NCBI RefSeq assembly: GCF_000931465.1
Contig: NZ_CP010892.1
Span: 6,285,388 to 6,349,387, forward strand
Direction: 5' to 3'
Origin: Pseudomonas sp. MRSN 12121
Lineage (GTDB): Bacteria; Pseudomonadota; Gammaproteobacteria; Pseudomonadales; Pseudomonadaceae
Length of the DNA stretch: 64,000 bases
Below are positions 25,840-34,528 of this stretch, one piece after another (positions within the stretch are counted from its first letter, which is position 1; each line of letters opens with the position of its first letter). Under the pieces are notes generated by a model. It was given only the letters and a program-made list of their open reading frames with translations, was not told the DNA's origin and made no database searches. The position numbers and the translations under genes were made by a program.

Positions 25840-27132
25840 TCAACCCGCAGCGGTATCCATGCGCACCGCGCCGCGGCGGTTCTGACCGAACGCCATAACG
25901 CAGTTGCGCCCTGCGCCCTTGGCGCTGTAGAGCGCCTGGTCGGCGGACTTGAGCACTTCTTCCGGCGAGCGGTGCTCCATCTGCCGCTCGGCGACGCCGA
26001 TACTGACGGTGACCGACACACTGGACGCAGCCGCCCCGCCCCGGCGCTGACGCCCCTGCTGGTCGTCCTGGGGGCGGTTTTCCTGATTGCGCAACTGGAT
26101 GTTGTAGTTGGCGATGGTCTCGCGGATCACCTCCAGGTGCGGCATGCACTCCTCGAGCGTCTTGCCGGCGAACACCACGGCGAACTCCTCGCCGCCATAA
26201 CGGTAGGCGCGACCGCCACCGCTGACTTTCGACAACTTGCTGGCGACCAGGCGCAGCACCTGGTCACCGACGTCGTGGCCATGGGTATCGTTGAATTTCT
26301 TGAAGTGGTCGACGTCGCTCATCGCCAGTACATAATTGCGCCCCAGCCGCTGCATGCGTTCGTTCAGGGCCCGGCGCCCCGGCAACCCGGTCAGCTCATC
26401 GCGAAAGGCCATCTGGTACGCCTCATGGGCGACTGCGGCGGCAATCATCAGCATCACCTGGCTGCACATGATGTTCAGGGTGAAGGGAAGGATGAAGGTC
26501 TTGGGCAGCATCCAGAACAGGCCCAGCAGCCCCACCAGCTGCGCGGCATGCAGCGGCCGCGGGTTGCGCCAATACTGGATCGCCAGCAACAGGAAGGCAG
26601 CGAGGAACACCGGATACGACAACTGGATCAGGCTCATCCAAGCCCCGTGCAACGCTGGCCAGCGGATTTCCGCGAGCCAGGCCAGCAGCGCCTGGGGATA
26701 ACTCTGCTCGAGCCCCAGCGCCACGCTGCCAAAGGCAAGCAAGACGGCGAACCGCGCAACCATGTCCTGGAACAGATGAGTGCGCTCCTGCCAGGCCGCG
26801 AACAGGCCGAACAGCAACGGCAACAGCAGGCAGACCAGGTGAAACACCACCGCCGCGTCCTCGCGCACCTTGCCGTTGTCGCGGTAATAGTCGGTCTGGG
26901 TATCGAGCAGGAAGTAGGCGATGTACACCGTGACCATCAGGAACAGTTCGCGCTGGCGTCGGTATACCGCGCAATAGGCGCCGCCGAGCAGCAGCACCAG
27001 GGTCGGCAGCACGTTGAACAGGGAGGTGAAGAAAACGTTGAGATCCTTGACGTAGGCAGCCGCGAGCCCCGCAAGCAGGAGTAACAATGACGGTAGAAAA
27101 TGACTGAAACGTACAGCGGAAGAACGCGGCAA
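25840..27132 (-). CDS. Membrane diguanylate cyclase (GGDEF), no I-site
   Basis: The 430-residue protein has about seven membrane helices in residues 1-240 and a C-terminal GGDEF domain. The active-site motif is G-G-E-E-F at 313-317, after DVDHFKKFNDTHGHDVGD, so it should make c-di-GMP from GTP. The RxxD product-inhibition site expected just upstream is replaced by S-G-G-G. Between beta strands late in the domain is an odd insert rich in Gln, Arg and Gly (about 350-370). It sits among acyl-CoA dehydrogenase genes. A near-perfect CRP/Vfr box lies 69 bases upstream, which suggests cAMP-linked control. Confidence 0.9.
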   Translation of the reverse strand: MPRSSAVRFSHFLPSLLLLLAGLAAAYVKDLNVFFTSLFNVLPTLVLLLGGAYCAVYRRQRELFLMVTVYIAYFLLDTQTDYYRDNGKVREDAAVVFHLVCLLLPLLFGLFAAWQERTHLFQDMVARFAVLLAFGSVALGLEQSYPQALLAWLAEIRWPALHGAWMSLIQLSYPVFLAAFLLLAIQYWRNPRPLHAAQLVGLLGLFWMLPKTFILPFTLNIMCSQVMLMIAAAVAHEAYQMAFRDELTGLPGRRALNERMQRLGRNYVLAMSDVDHFKKFNDTHGHDVGDQVLRLVASKLSKVSGGGRAYRYGGEEFAVVFAGKTLEECMPHLEVIRETIANYNIQLRNQENRPQDDQQGRQRRGGAAASSVSVTVSIGVAERQMEHRSPEEVLKSADQALYSAKGAGRNCVMAFGQNRRGAVRMDTAAG

Positions 27133-27200
27133 GGGTAAAGCTCCGACGCGGCTAAAACAGTAGATAGCACTATGCCTTCATCAGGCAGAGTAAAACAGGA

Positions 27201-27222
27201 CAATGTGACACATGTCACATTG
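27201..27222. promoter_or_regulatory. CRP/Vfr-type box upstream of the diguanylate cyclase
   Basis: A 22-bp dyad with 10-base arms (CAATGTGACA and its complement) around a central CA. It contains TGTGA-N6-TCACA, the full CRP-family consensus, which Vfr also recognises in Pseudomonas. It lies between the terminator of the upstream gene and the cyclase start, centred about 80 bases before the start codon. Binding is inferred. Confidence 0.7.
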
Positions 27223-27298
27223 CCACTTCTGTAACGGCAGCGGACAGATTTCTCTTAACGTTTTAGTCGGATTAATTTGCAGATTTGTCGCACGTACA

Positions 27299-27331
27299 AA
27301 AAAGCCGCTTCTCCCGAAGGAGAAGCGGCTT
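27299..27331 (-). terminator. Terminator of acyl-CoA dehydrogenase paralog 1
   Basis: A perfect 13-bp stem (27302-27314 with 27319-27331), CGAA loop, and an A-run to its left that forms a T-tail on the minus strand. Confidence 0.92.
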
Positions 27332-27352
27332 CTTGAAGAGCTCCGGTAAGGC

Positions 27353-29158
27353 TTAGTAAGCCAGGCCGAACGCGTCTTCTTTCATGTCCATCAGGTTGTT
27401 GGCGCCCGACAGCATGGCCGCAACGTGAGTGCGGGTACGCGGCAGGATGCGCTGGAAGTAGAAGCGCGCAGTCTGCAGCTTGGCGGTGTAGAACGCCTCT
27501 TCGGTGGTGCCGGCAGCCAGCTTCTCGGCGGCCAGGCGCGCCATGTCGGCCCAGAAGTAGGCCAGGCAGGCGTAACCGGAATACATCAGGTAGTCCACGG
27601 ACGCGGCGCCCACTTCTTCACGGTCTTTCATGGCAGCCATACCGACCTTCATGGTCATCTCGCCCCATTCCTTGTTCAGTGCAGCCAGCGGTGCGACGAA
27701 TTCCTTGACCGACTCGTTGCCTTCGTTGCTCTGGCAGAACTTGTGGACGATCTTGGTGAAGCCTTTCAACGCTTCGCCCTGGGTCATCAGGACTTTACGG
27801 CCCAGCAGGTCCAGGGCCTGGATGCCGGTGGTGCCTTCGTACAGCATGGAAATGCGGCTGTCGCGAACGTTCTGCTCCATGCCCCACTCGGCGATGAAAC
27901 CGTGGCCACCGTAGATCTGCACGCCGTGGTTGGCGGATTCGAAGCCGACTTCGGTCATGAAGGCCTTGGCGATCGGCGTCATGAACGCCAGCAGCGCATC
28001 GGCTTTCTTCTTCTCTTCTTCGTCCACGCCGTACTTGACGATATCCACCTGCTTGGCGGTGAAGTAGACCATCGCGCGGTTGCCTTCGGCGAACGCCTTC
28101 ATGGTCAACAGCATGCGACGCACGTCAGGGTGCACGATGATCGGGTCGGCAGCCTTGTCCGGCGCTTTCGGGCCAGTCAGCGAACGCATTTGCAGGCGAT
28201 CGCGAGCGTATTTCAGGCCGCCCTGGAAACCGATTTCGGCGTGGGCCAGGCCTTGCAGCGCGGTCCCCAGGCGAGCGGTGTTCATGAAGGTGAACATGCA
28301 GTTCAGGCCTTTGTTCGCCGGGCCGATCAGGAAACCGGTGGCCGCGTCGAAGTTCATCACGCAGGTGGCGTTGCCGTGGATACCCATCTTGTGTTCGATC
28401 GAACCACAGCTCACCGCGTTACGCTGGCCGACAGAACCATCGGCGTTCGGCAGGAACTTCGGCACGATGAACAGCGAGATACCCTTGGTACCGGCAGGGG
28501 CATCCGGCAGGCGGGCCAGAACGATGTGGACGATGTTGTCGGCCATATCGTGCTCACCGGCCGAGATGAAGATCTTGGTGCCGGTGACTTTGTAGGAACC
28601 GTCGGCCTGAGGTTCGGCCTTGGTGCGCAGCATGCCCAGATCGGTGCCGCAGTGCGGCTCGGTCAGGCACATGGTGCCGGTCCACTCGCCGGAGACCAGC
28701 TTGGTCAGGTAAGCCTCTTGCTGCTCTGGCGTGCCGTGTTCGGAGATGGTGTTCATCGCGCCATGGGACAGGCCTGGGTACATGCCCCACGACCAGTTGG
28801 CCTCGCCGACCATTTCGCTGACCGCCAGGCCCAGGGACTCCGGCAGGCCTTGGCCGCCATGCTCGACATCGTGCGCCAGGCTTGGCCAGCCGCCTTCGAC
28901 GAATTGCTTGTAGGCCTCTTTGAAGCCAGTCGGGGTCTTAACGCCGGACTCGCTCCAGGTGCAGCCTTCCAGGTCACCCACACGGTTCAGAGGGGCCAAT
29001 ACCTGCTCACAAAACTTCGCGCCTTCCTCGAGGATGGCGTCGACCATGTCTGGAGTAGCGTCCTGGCAAGCCGGCAGGCTCTGATAGTGCGCTTCATAGC
29101 CGAGCAGTTCGTCACGAACGAAGCGAATATCACGCAAGGGGGCCTTGTAGTCAGGCAT
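27353..29158 (-). CDS. Acyl-CoA dehydrogenase, long (~600 aa) type, paralog 1 (FadE-like)
   Basis: A 601-residue enzyme starting MPDYKAPLRDIRFVRDELLG. It carries CLTEPHCGTDLG, KIFISAGEHDMADNIVHIVLA and the catalytic Glu in LYEGTTGIQALDLLGRK, where Thr replaces the Asn of its paralogs. By position next to the small rod-like gene and bioD it matches PA0506 of P. aeruginosa, a fatty-acid-induced acyl-CoA dehydrogenase (recalled). A PsrA-type operator lies 61 bases upstream of the start and a strong terminator follows, so it is a single-gene unit. Codon use is more biased than in paralog 2, suggesting higher expression. It acts in the cytoplasm in beta-oxidation. Confidence 0.92.
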   Translation of the reverse strand: MPDYKAPLRDIRFVRDELLGYEAHYQSLPACQDATPDMVDAILEEGAKFCEQVLAPLNRVGDLEGCTWSESGVKTPTGFKEAYKQFVEGGWPSLAHDVEHGGQGLPESLGLAVSEMVGEANWSWGMYPGLSHGAMNTISEHGTPEQQEAYLTKLVSGEWTGTMCLTEPHCGTDLGMLRTKAEPQADGSYKVTGTKIFISAGEHDMADNIVHIVLARLPDAPAGTKGISLFIVPKFLPNADGSVGQRNAVSCGSIEHKMGIHGNATCVMNFDAATGFLIGPANKGLNCMFTFMNTARLGTALQGLAHAEIGFQGGLKYARDRLQMRSLTGPKAPDKAADPIIVHPDVRRMLLTMKAFAEGNRAMVYFTAKQVDIVKYGVDEEEKKKADALLAFMTPIAKAFMTEVGFESANHGVQIYGGHGFIAEWGMEQNVRDSRISMLYEGTTGIQALDLLGRKVLMTQGEALKGFTKIVHKFCQSNEGNESVKEFVAPLAALNKEWGEMTMKVGMAAMKDREEVGAASVDYLMYSGYACLAYFWADMARLAAEKLAAGTTEEAFYTAKLQTARFYFQRILPRTRTHVAAMLSGANNLMDMKEDAFGLAY

Positions 29159-29218
29159 AGCGATAAACCTCTGCTGATGTAACCGGGAATGAACAACCGC
29201 GTTGATTTATTGTGGCGG

Positions 29219-29234
29219 TCAAACAGTTGTTTGA
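29219..29234. promoter_or_regulatory. PsrA-type operator before acyl-CoA dehydrogenase paralog 1
   Basis: TCAAACA (29219-29225), GT, TGTTTGA (29228-29234). Inside it is CAAAC-N4-GTTTG, which matches the PsrA consensus G/C-AAAC-N2-4-GTTT-G/C. PsrA is released by long-chain acyl-CoA and controls beta-oxidation genes. The rest of the 303-base gap 29159-29461 holds no gene; a loose GCCCCG/CGGGGC hairpin (29421-29446) lies near its other end. Confidence 0.7.
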
Positions 29235-29461
29235 AACATACGTTTACGCCCAAATCTTGTCAAGCACCACGCAAACACCGTTCGTCATCGCTCCGCTGCA
29301 AGCCTCGCACGCAAAGGCCCGCAGCGGCTGCCGCGAATATTCCAGGGTTGAATAGAAGTGTAGGAGCTGGCTGAGCAGCAAGGCGCAGGAGACTGTGTCG
29401 GGAAGAGTCTGACGCGAGCCGCCCCGCACTCAGAAAGGAACGGGGCTGCCGAAGGAAGGGG

Positions 29462-29758
29462 TCAAGCGTAGGTGTCGATCAACGTACCGAGGACTTCATC
29501 GGCGGCCTTGGCGACTTTCACCCCCAGTTCCGCCTGGACCTTGCCCATGGACATCTCGACCATGTTGCTGGCCAGGTCCGATTGCTGGCTGCGATCGACG
29601 GAACGCAGGCGCTCGACCTGGACTTCGGAAGACTGGCTGGTGACAGAACGTTCGATGGTCGTGCTGGCGATCTGGCTGGCGGCCTGATCGACACGGTTCT
29701 GCCCGCTCTGGACGGTGCTCAGACCCGCGTAGAAAGCGGTATTCCCGGAAATTTCCAT
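29462..29758 (-). CDS. Miniature flagellar rod/hook-like protein
   Basis: A 98-residue soluble protein with no signal peptide. Its N-terminus (NTAFYAGLSTVQSGQNRVDQ then AASQIAS) resembles the SGLxAxQxxLDxxANNIAN helix of flagellar rod and hook proteins, and its C-terminus (MVEMSMGKVQAELGVKVAKA then ADEVLGTLID) resembles their closing coiled helix. The whole middle domain is absent. These two helices pair in the axial fold, so a tiny rod-like or export-competent peptide is possible. Its place between bioD and the acyl-CoA dehydrogenase matches PA0505 of P. aeruginosa, which is uncharacterised as far as I know. No flagellar genes are nearby. The resemblance is by eye only. Confidence 0.7.
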   Translation of the reverse strand: MEISGNTAFYAGLSTVQSGQNRVDQAASQIASTTIERSVTSQSSEVQVERLRSVDRSQQSDLASNMVEMSMGKVQAELGVKVAKAADEVLGTLIDTYA

Positions 29759-29865
29759 GGGACGACTCGACCTTGAAAAGAATGAACAGCGGCTATTGAA
29801 CCAGACGCGTCAAAAAAAGACCCGTCAAAAACACTAATGGCACACTGCCTCATCATAGGCAAAAT

Positions 29866-30546
29866 CTAGTCAAGCAGGTCCAGTTGCAGGTGTTCGGCCA
29901 CCGCCTCCGCGCTGGCGGTCTTCAAGCGTGGCACCCGCCCCAGGCAAGGCGCGGGCAGGCGCTCGGCCAGCGTGGCGAGGTTTTCCTCGAGCCGCGAGGT
30001 CTTCGGCTCGATGATATTGGCCACCCAGCCCGCCAGTGGCAAACCGTCCTGGGCAATCGCCTCGGCCGTCAGCAGCGCATGGTTGATACAGCCCAGGCGT
30101 ACACCCACCACCAGAATCACCGGCAGGTCCAGGGCCATGGCCAGGTCCGACAGGTTGTCCTGGTCGGCCAGTGGCACCCGCCAGCCGCCGGCGCCTTCGA
30201 TCAAGGTGAAGTCCGCGCCCTTGGTCAGCGTCTGGCGCATGGGCGCGAGCAGCGCCTGCACGGTCAACGCCACACCCGCCTCGCGGGCGGCCAGATGCGG
30301 CGCGATAGCCGGCTCGAACGCCAGCGGATTGACCTCATCGTAGGTCAGCGGCAACGAGCATTCCGCCAACAAGGCCAGCGCATCGGCGTTGCGCAGCCCC
30401 TTGGGCGTCGGATCGCAGCCCGAGGCGACCGGCTTCCCGGCCGCCGTACTCAGCCCCGAAAGGCGTGCGGCGTGCAGCAAGCCCGCGGCTATGGTGGTCT
30501 TGCCGACGTCGGTGTCTGTTCCGGTAATGAAATAGGCTCGGCTCAT
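29866..30546 (-). CDS. bioD: Dethiobiotin synthetase
   Basis: A 226-residue P-loop enzyme that forms the ureido ring of dethiobiotin from 7,8-diaminopelargonate, CO2 and ATP. Visible are the Walker A GTDTDVGKT at 9-17, the substrate-binding KPVASG and EGAGGW. The start overlaps the bioC stop as ATGA. It is the last gene of the bio operon. Confidence 0.97.
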   Translation of the reverse strand: MSRAYFITGTDTDVGKTTIAAGLLHAARLSGLSTAAGKPVASGCDPTPKGLRNADALALLAECSLPLTYDEVNPLAFEPAIAPHLAAREAGVALTVQALLAPMRQTLTKGADFTLIEGAGGWRVPLADQDNLSDLAMALDLPVILVVGVRLGCINHALLTAEAIAQDGLPLAGWVANIIEPKTSRLEENLATLAERLPAPCLGRVPRLKTASAEAVAEHLQLDLLD

Positions 30547-31355
30547 TGCGGTTTCTCCAATACGGCGTAGACCACCTGATACGTCGCGGGCAGCCCCTGC
30601 GTCTGACGAAACTGTTCATAGGCGTCGATCAAGCCCTTGATCCGTGCCCGTCCCGTCAGCCCACCGGGCCGGCCAGGATTGAGGTTGTGCGCGCCCAGGG
30701 CTTTCAACTCATGGGTCAGGCTGCGCACATCCGGGTAGTGCAATACATGGGGCCGGGTTTCCAGGCTCAGCACCTGCAATCCGCTTGCCGCGCACAACTG
30801 CTGATAGGTAGTGAATTCACGGAAGCGGTTGACATGCACCATGCCGTCGACCTGACGCCAGCTATCGCGCAATTCATACAAGGTACCGACACACAGACTA
30901 GCAAAAGCCAGCACGCCACCCGGTTTCAGCACCCGATGCGCCTCACTGAGAACCGCTCGGAAGTCCGCGCACCACTGCACCGCCAGGCTGGAAAAAATCA
31001 GCTCGCAACTCTGCGCCTGCAACGGCAGGCGCTCGGCGTCACCGGCGATGAAATACCGCGCCCCACCCAAAGGCCGGGCGTGTTCGAGCATGCCTTCGGC
31101 GATATCCAGCGCCAGCCCCTCGCCGGCCGGGAAACGCTGGCCCAGCGACCGGCTGAAATGCCCGGTGCCGCAGCCCATGTCCAGCCAGCGGCCGGGGGCA
31201 CGATCGCGCGGCAGGCGTCCCAACAGCTCGCTGCCGACATCGCGTTGCAACTGCGCCACGCTGTCGTAGCTGGAGGCGGCGCGGGAAAAGGAAGCCGCCA
31301 CCTGACGTTTGTCGGGCAAATTGCCAGGCAGTTTGGGAAGGGACAGATCAGTCAT
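30543..31355 (-). CDS. bioC: Malonyl-ACP O-methyltransferase
   Basis: The 270-residue SAM-dependent methyltransferase methylates malonyl-ACP so that fatty-acid synthesis can build the pimeloyl chain. The SAM motif I is WLDMGCGTGHFS (around residue 57), and a later FSSLAVQWCADF is typical of BioC. The start MTDLSLPKLPGN at 31355 is chosen because it overlaps the bioH stop by eight bases, like the other junctions in this operon; the 28-residue longer frame runs deep into bioH. Confidence 0.95.
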   Translation of the reverse strand: MTDLSLPKLPGNLPDKRQVAASFSRAASSYDSVAQLQRDVGSELLGRLPRDRAPGRWLDMGCGTGHFSRSLGQRFPAGEGLALDIAEGMLEHARPLGGARYFIAGDAERLPLQAQSCELIFSSLAVQWCADFRAVLSEAHRVLKPGGVLAFASLCVGTLYELRDSWRQVDGMVHVNRFREFTTYQQLCAASGLQVLSLETRPHVLHYPDVRSLTHELKALGAHNLNPGRPGGLTGRARIKGLIDAYEQFRQTQGLPATYQVVYAVLEKPQ

Positions 31356-32079
31356 CGCCGGACTCATGCAGAAAAGCCTGGATCGCCCCGGCCACTCCGT
31401 GGGGGTCCTCCAGAAGAAATGCGTGGCTGGCCTGCTCAATCAGGCCCACCTCGACATCGGGCAGCAACGCCAGCAACTCGCTCGCGGCTTCGGCCGGCAC
31501 CAGGCCGTCGAGCCCGGCGAACAGATGCAACTGCGGGCCTCGATACCTTTGCAGGGCGTGGCGGGTATCCAGTTGCGCCAGCAGTTCGAGGCCCGCCATC
31601 AGCGCCGCCCCCGAGGTCTGCGGAGCACCGCCGGTCAGCAGGCGCGCCAGGCCACGGGGATCGGCGGCGCCCTGGGCGCACAGCAGGCTGAAGCGCTTGA
31701 GGGTGGTGCGCGGGTCGGCGTTGCAACCGGCCAAAAAGCCATCGAACGTCTCGCCCGGCATCGCGCTCGACCACTCGCCATGGGCCACGAAGCTGGGGTT
31801 GCTGGCCAGAGTCAGCAGGCCGCAGCAACGCTCGCCGCGGCGCGCGGCCAATTCGCAAGCCAGCATGCCGCCCAGTGACCAACCGCCGAGCCAGGCATGC
31901 TCCGGCAGGCTGGCATCCAGCTCGTCGAGCCACTCGCCAAGGTCACTGGAGTCAAGCTCCGGCAACGGCTCGATCTCGACCCGCAGGTGTTCGTCCAGCC
32001 CCTGCAAAGCCGCCGCCAAGGGTTCCAGCGGCGATACGCCAAGGCCCCAACCGGGCAGCAGAATCAGTCGATCACGCAT
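31348..32079 (-). CDS. bioH: Pimeloyl-ACP methyl ester carboxylesterase
   Basis: A 243-residue alpha/beta hydrolase that removes the methyl group from pimeloyl-ACP methyl ester, ending chain growth. Triad: Ser68 in GGWSLGG, Asp191 in AGLDGLVP and His219 in ASHAFLLED. The start MRDRLILLPGWG at 32079 overlaps bioF by eight bases. The longer frame (32124) is not used. Confidence 0.95.
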   Translation of the reverse strand: MRDRLILLPGWGLGVSPLEPLAAALQGLDEHLRVEIEPLPELDSSDLGEWLDELDASLPEHAWLGGWSLGGMLACELAARRGERCCGLLTLASNPSFVAHGEWSSAMPGETFDGFLAGCNADPRTTLKRFSLLCAQGAADPRGLARLLTGGAPQTSGAALMAGLELLAQLDTRHALQRYRGPQLHLFAGLDGLVPAEAASELLALLPDVEVGLIEQASHAFLLEDPHGVAGAIQAFLHESGDD

Positions 32080-33250
32080 GGCTTGGCTCCGGTCCCAGTT
32101 CGCTAAAACACTCCGCCAATGCATTCAACAATAGCTGGACCTGGGCTTCGCTGTGGGCGGCGGACAAGGTCACCCGCAGACGCGCGCTGCCCGCAGGAAC
32201 GGTCGGCGGGCGAATGGCGCTGACCATCAGGCCGCGCTCGCGCAGCTTCTGCGACAGGCGCACGGCCCGCGCGCTGTCGCCAATCAGGATCGGCTGGATC
32301 GGCGTGAAACTGTCCATCAGCGTCAGCCCGATCTGCTCCGCACCGCGGCGGAACTGGCGGATCAGGGTATTCAGATGCTCCCGCCGCCAATGCTCGCTGC
32401 GCAGCAGTTCCAGGCTTTTCAGGGTCGCGCAGGCCAGGGCCGGCGGCTGGCTGGTGGTGTAGATATAAGGACGGGCGAACTGCACCAGGCTTTCGATCAA
32501 CTCCTCGCTACCGGCGACAAAGGCCCCGGCGGTGCCGAACGCCTTGCCGAGGGTGCCGACCAGTACCGGCACCTCGTCCTGGCTCAAGCCGAAGTGCTCG
32601 GCGATCCCTCCACCGTTGGCCCCCAAAGGCCCGAAACCATGGGCGTCGTCGACCATCAGCCAGGCGCCCCTGGCCCGGGTTTCACGGGCCAGCGCCGGCA
32701 GGTCGGCGAGGTCGCCGTCCATGCTGAACACCCCATCGGTGACCACCAGGGTATTGCCGGTGGCTTTCTCCAGGCGCTTGGCCAGGCTGTCGGCATCGTT
32801 GTGCAGGTAACGGTTGAAGCGCGCCCCGCAAAGCAGCCCGGCATCCAGCAACGAGGCGTGGTTGAGGCGGTCTTGCAGCACCGTATCGCCCTGGCCGACC
32901 AGGGCGGTGACCGCGCCAAGGTTGGCCATGTAGCCGGTGGTGAAAAGCAGCGCCCGCGGGCGGCCGGTGAATTCGGCCAGGGCTTCTTCCAACTGATGGT
33001 GGGGCGTGCTGTGGCCAATCACCAGGTGCGAAGCGCCGCCGCCCACGCCCCAGCGGGACGCACCGGCGCGCCAGGCTTCGATCACTTGCGGGTGATTGGC
33101 CAGGCCCAGGTAATCGTTGTTACAGAACGCCAGCAAGGGCTGGCCGTCGACCACCACTTGAGGCCCTTGCGGGCTTTCCAGCAGCGGGCGCTGGCGGTAG
33201 AGGTTTTCGGCACGACGGGCAGCGAGACGCGCGCGGAGATCGAAAGACAT
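32072..33250 (-). CDS. bioF: 8-amino-7-oxononanoate synthase
   Basis: A 392-residue PLP enzyme that condenses pimeloyl-ACP with alanine. The PLP lysine is Lys236 in VGTLGKAFGTAG, equal to the E. coli position. DDAHGFGPLG and the N-terminal NNDYLGLA are also present. The start MSFDLRARLAARR at 33250 gives the family length; the extra 37 codons upstream run into the REP element between bioB and bioF. No bioA is seen; it is usually elsewhere in Pseudomonas. Confidence 0.97.
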   Translation of the reverse strand: MSFDLRARLAARRAENLYRQRPLLESPQGPQVVVDGQPLLAFCNNDYLGLANHPQVIEAWRAGASRWGVGGGASHLVIGHSTPHHQLEEALAEFTGRPRALLFTTGYMANLGAVTALVGQGDTVLQDRLNHASLLDAGLLCGARFNRYLHNDADSLAKRLEKATGNTLVVTDGVFSMDGDLADLPALARETRARGAWLMVDDAHGFGPLGANGGGIAEHFGLSQDEVPVLVGTLGKAFGTAGAFVAGSEELIESLVQFARPYIYTTSQPPALACATLKSLELLRSEHWRREHLNTLIRQFRRGAEQIGLTLMDSFTPIQPILIGDSARAVRLSQKLRERGLMVSAIRPPTVPAGSARLRVTLSAAHSEAQVQLLLNALAECFSELGPEPSHA

Positions 33251-33284
33251 GCAAGCCTCGCAGGCAAGGAAAGAAACGTCATCC

Positions 33285-33386
33285 CTGTAGGAGCGGCCGG
33301 TCGACGCTCGATTGCCCGCGATCCAGACACCTCGGTGTTCCTGGCTCACGCGGTGAGCCATTCGCGGGCAAGCCTCGCTCCTACAG
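33285..33386. repeat. REP pair (REPIN-like) between bioB and bioF
   Basis: Inverted copies of the CTGTAGGAGCG...CCCGCGA repeat (33285-33322 and 33361-33386) fill the 146-base gap. The left copy is degenerate. The fold could partly terminate or stabilise the bioB message. Confidence 0.8.
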
Positions 33387-33396
33387 AGGCGGTAGA

Positions 33397-34452
33397 TCAG
33401 ACGGCGGCGTTATAGAACTGCTCGCTGCTCTTCTGCTCCACCAGCGCCTGTTCGATGGCTGCCTGGTGCACCTCGTCGGCGTGTTCTTCGCGGGCTTCCG
33501 GGGCGATGCCCAGGCGCGCGAACAACTGCATGTCCTTGTCGGCCTGCGGGTTGGCGGTGGTCAGCAGTTTTTCACCGTAGAAGATCGAGTTGGCGCCGGC
33601 GAAGAATGCCAGGGCCTGCATCTGCTCGTTCATCGCCTCACGGCCGGCGGACAGGCGCACATGGGATTGGGGCATGAGGATGCGAGCCACGGCCAGCATG
33701 CGGATGAAGTCGAACGGATCGACGTCCTCGGAGTTTTCCAGCGGTGTGCCGGCGACCTTCACCAGCATGTTGATCGGCACCGACTCCGGGTGCTCCGGCA
33801 GGTTGGCCAGCTGGATCAGCAGGCCGGCGCGGTCGTCGAGGGACTCGCCCATGCCGAGGATGCCGCCGGAGCAGATCTTCATCCCGGCATCGCGCACGTA
33901 GGCCAGGGTCTGCAGGCGCTCGCTATAGGTACGGGTAGTGATGATGTTGCCGTAGAACTCCGGCGAGGTATCGAGGTTGTGGTTGTAGTAGTCCAGGCCG
34001 GCCTTGGCCAGCGCTTCGGTCTGGTCCTGGTCCAGGCGGCCGAGGGTCATGCAGGTCTCCAGGCCCATAGCCTTCACGCCCTTGACCATCTCCAACACGT
34101 ACGGCATGTCCTTGGCCGAAGGATGTTTCCAGGCCGCGCCCATGCAGAACCGGGTCGAACCGATGGCCTTGGCCCGCGCCGCCTCGTCGAGGACCTTCTG
34201 CACTTCCATCAGCTTTTCTTTTTCCAGGCCGGTGTTGTAGTGACCGGACTGCGGACAATATTTGCAATCTTCCGGGCAGGCGCCGGTCTTGATCGACAAC
34301 AGGGTGGAAACCTGGACGCGGTTGGCGTCGAAATGCGCGCGGTGCACCGTTTGCGCCTGGAACAGCAGGTCATTGAACGGCTGGACGAACAGGGCTTTGA
34401 CTTCAGCCAAAGTCCAGTCATGACGCAGGTGGGCAGTGGTGCTGGCGCTCAT
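33397..34452 (-). CDS. bioB: Biotin synthase
   Basis: A 351-residue radical-SAM enzyme that inserts sulfur into dethiobiotin. The cluster motif has cysteines at 59, 63 and 66 (GACPEDCKYC), followed by PQSGHYNTG. The start MSASTTAHLRHDW at 34452 gives normal size. Upstream lies a TTGACA -35 overlapping a BirA-type operator, so biotin repression is expected. It is the first gene of bioBFHCD. Confidence 0.97.
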   Translation of the reverse strand: MSASTTAHLRHDWTLAEVKALFVQPFNDLLFQAQTVHRAHFDANRVQVSTLLSIKTGACPEDCKYCPQSGHYNTGLEKEKLMEVQKVLDEAARAKAIGSTRFCMGAAWKHPSAKDMPYVLEMVKGVKAMGLETCMTLGRLDQDQTEALAKAGLDYYNHNLDTSPEFYGNIITTRTYSERLQTLAYVRDAGMKICSGGILGMGESLDDRAGLLIQLANLPEHPESVPINMLVKVAGTPLENSEDVDPFDFIRMLAVARILMPQSHVRLSAGREAMNEQMQALAFFAGANSIFYGEKLLTTANPQADKDMQLFARLGIAPEAREEHADEVHQAAIEQALVEQKSSEQFYNAAV

Positions 34453-34528
34453 GGGCGATTCCTTGATTATGCTTGGCAAGCGGCTGCGGGAAGGCAATAC
34501 CCACAGCGGCGACACGGATGTCGGGCAT

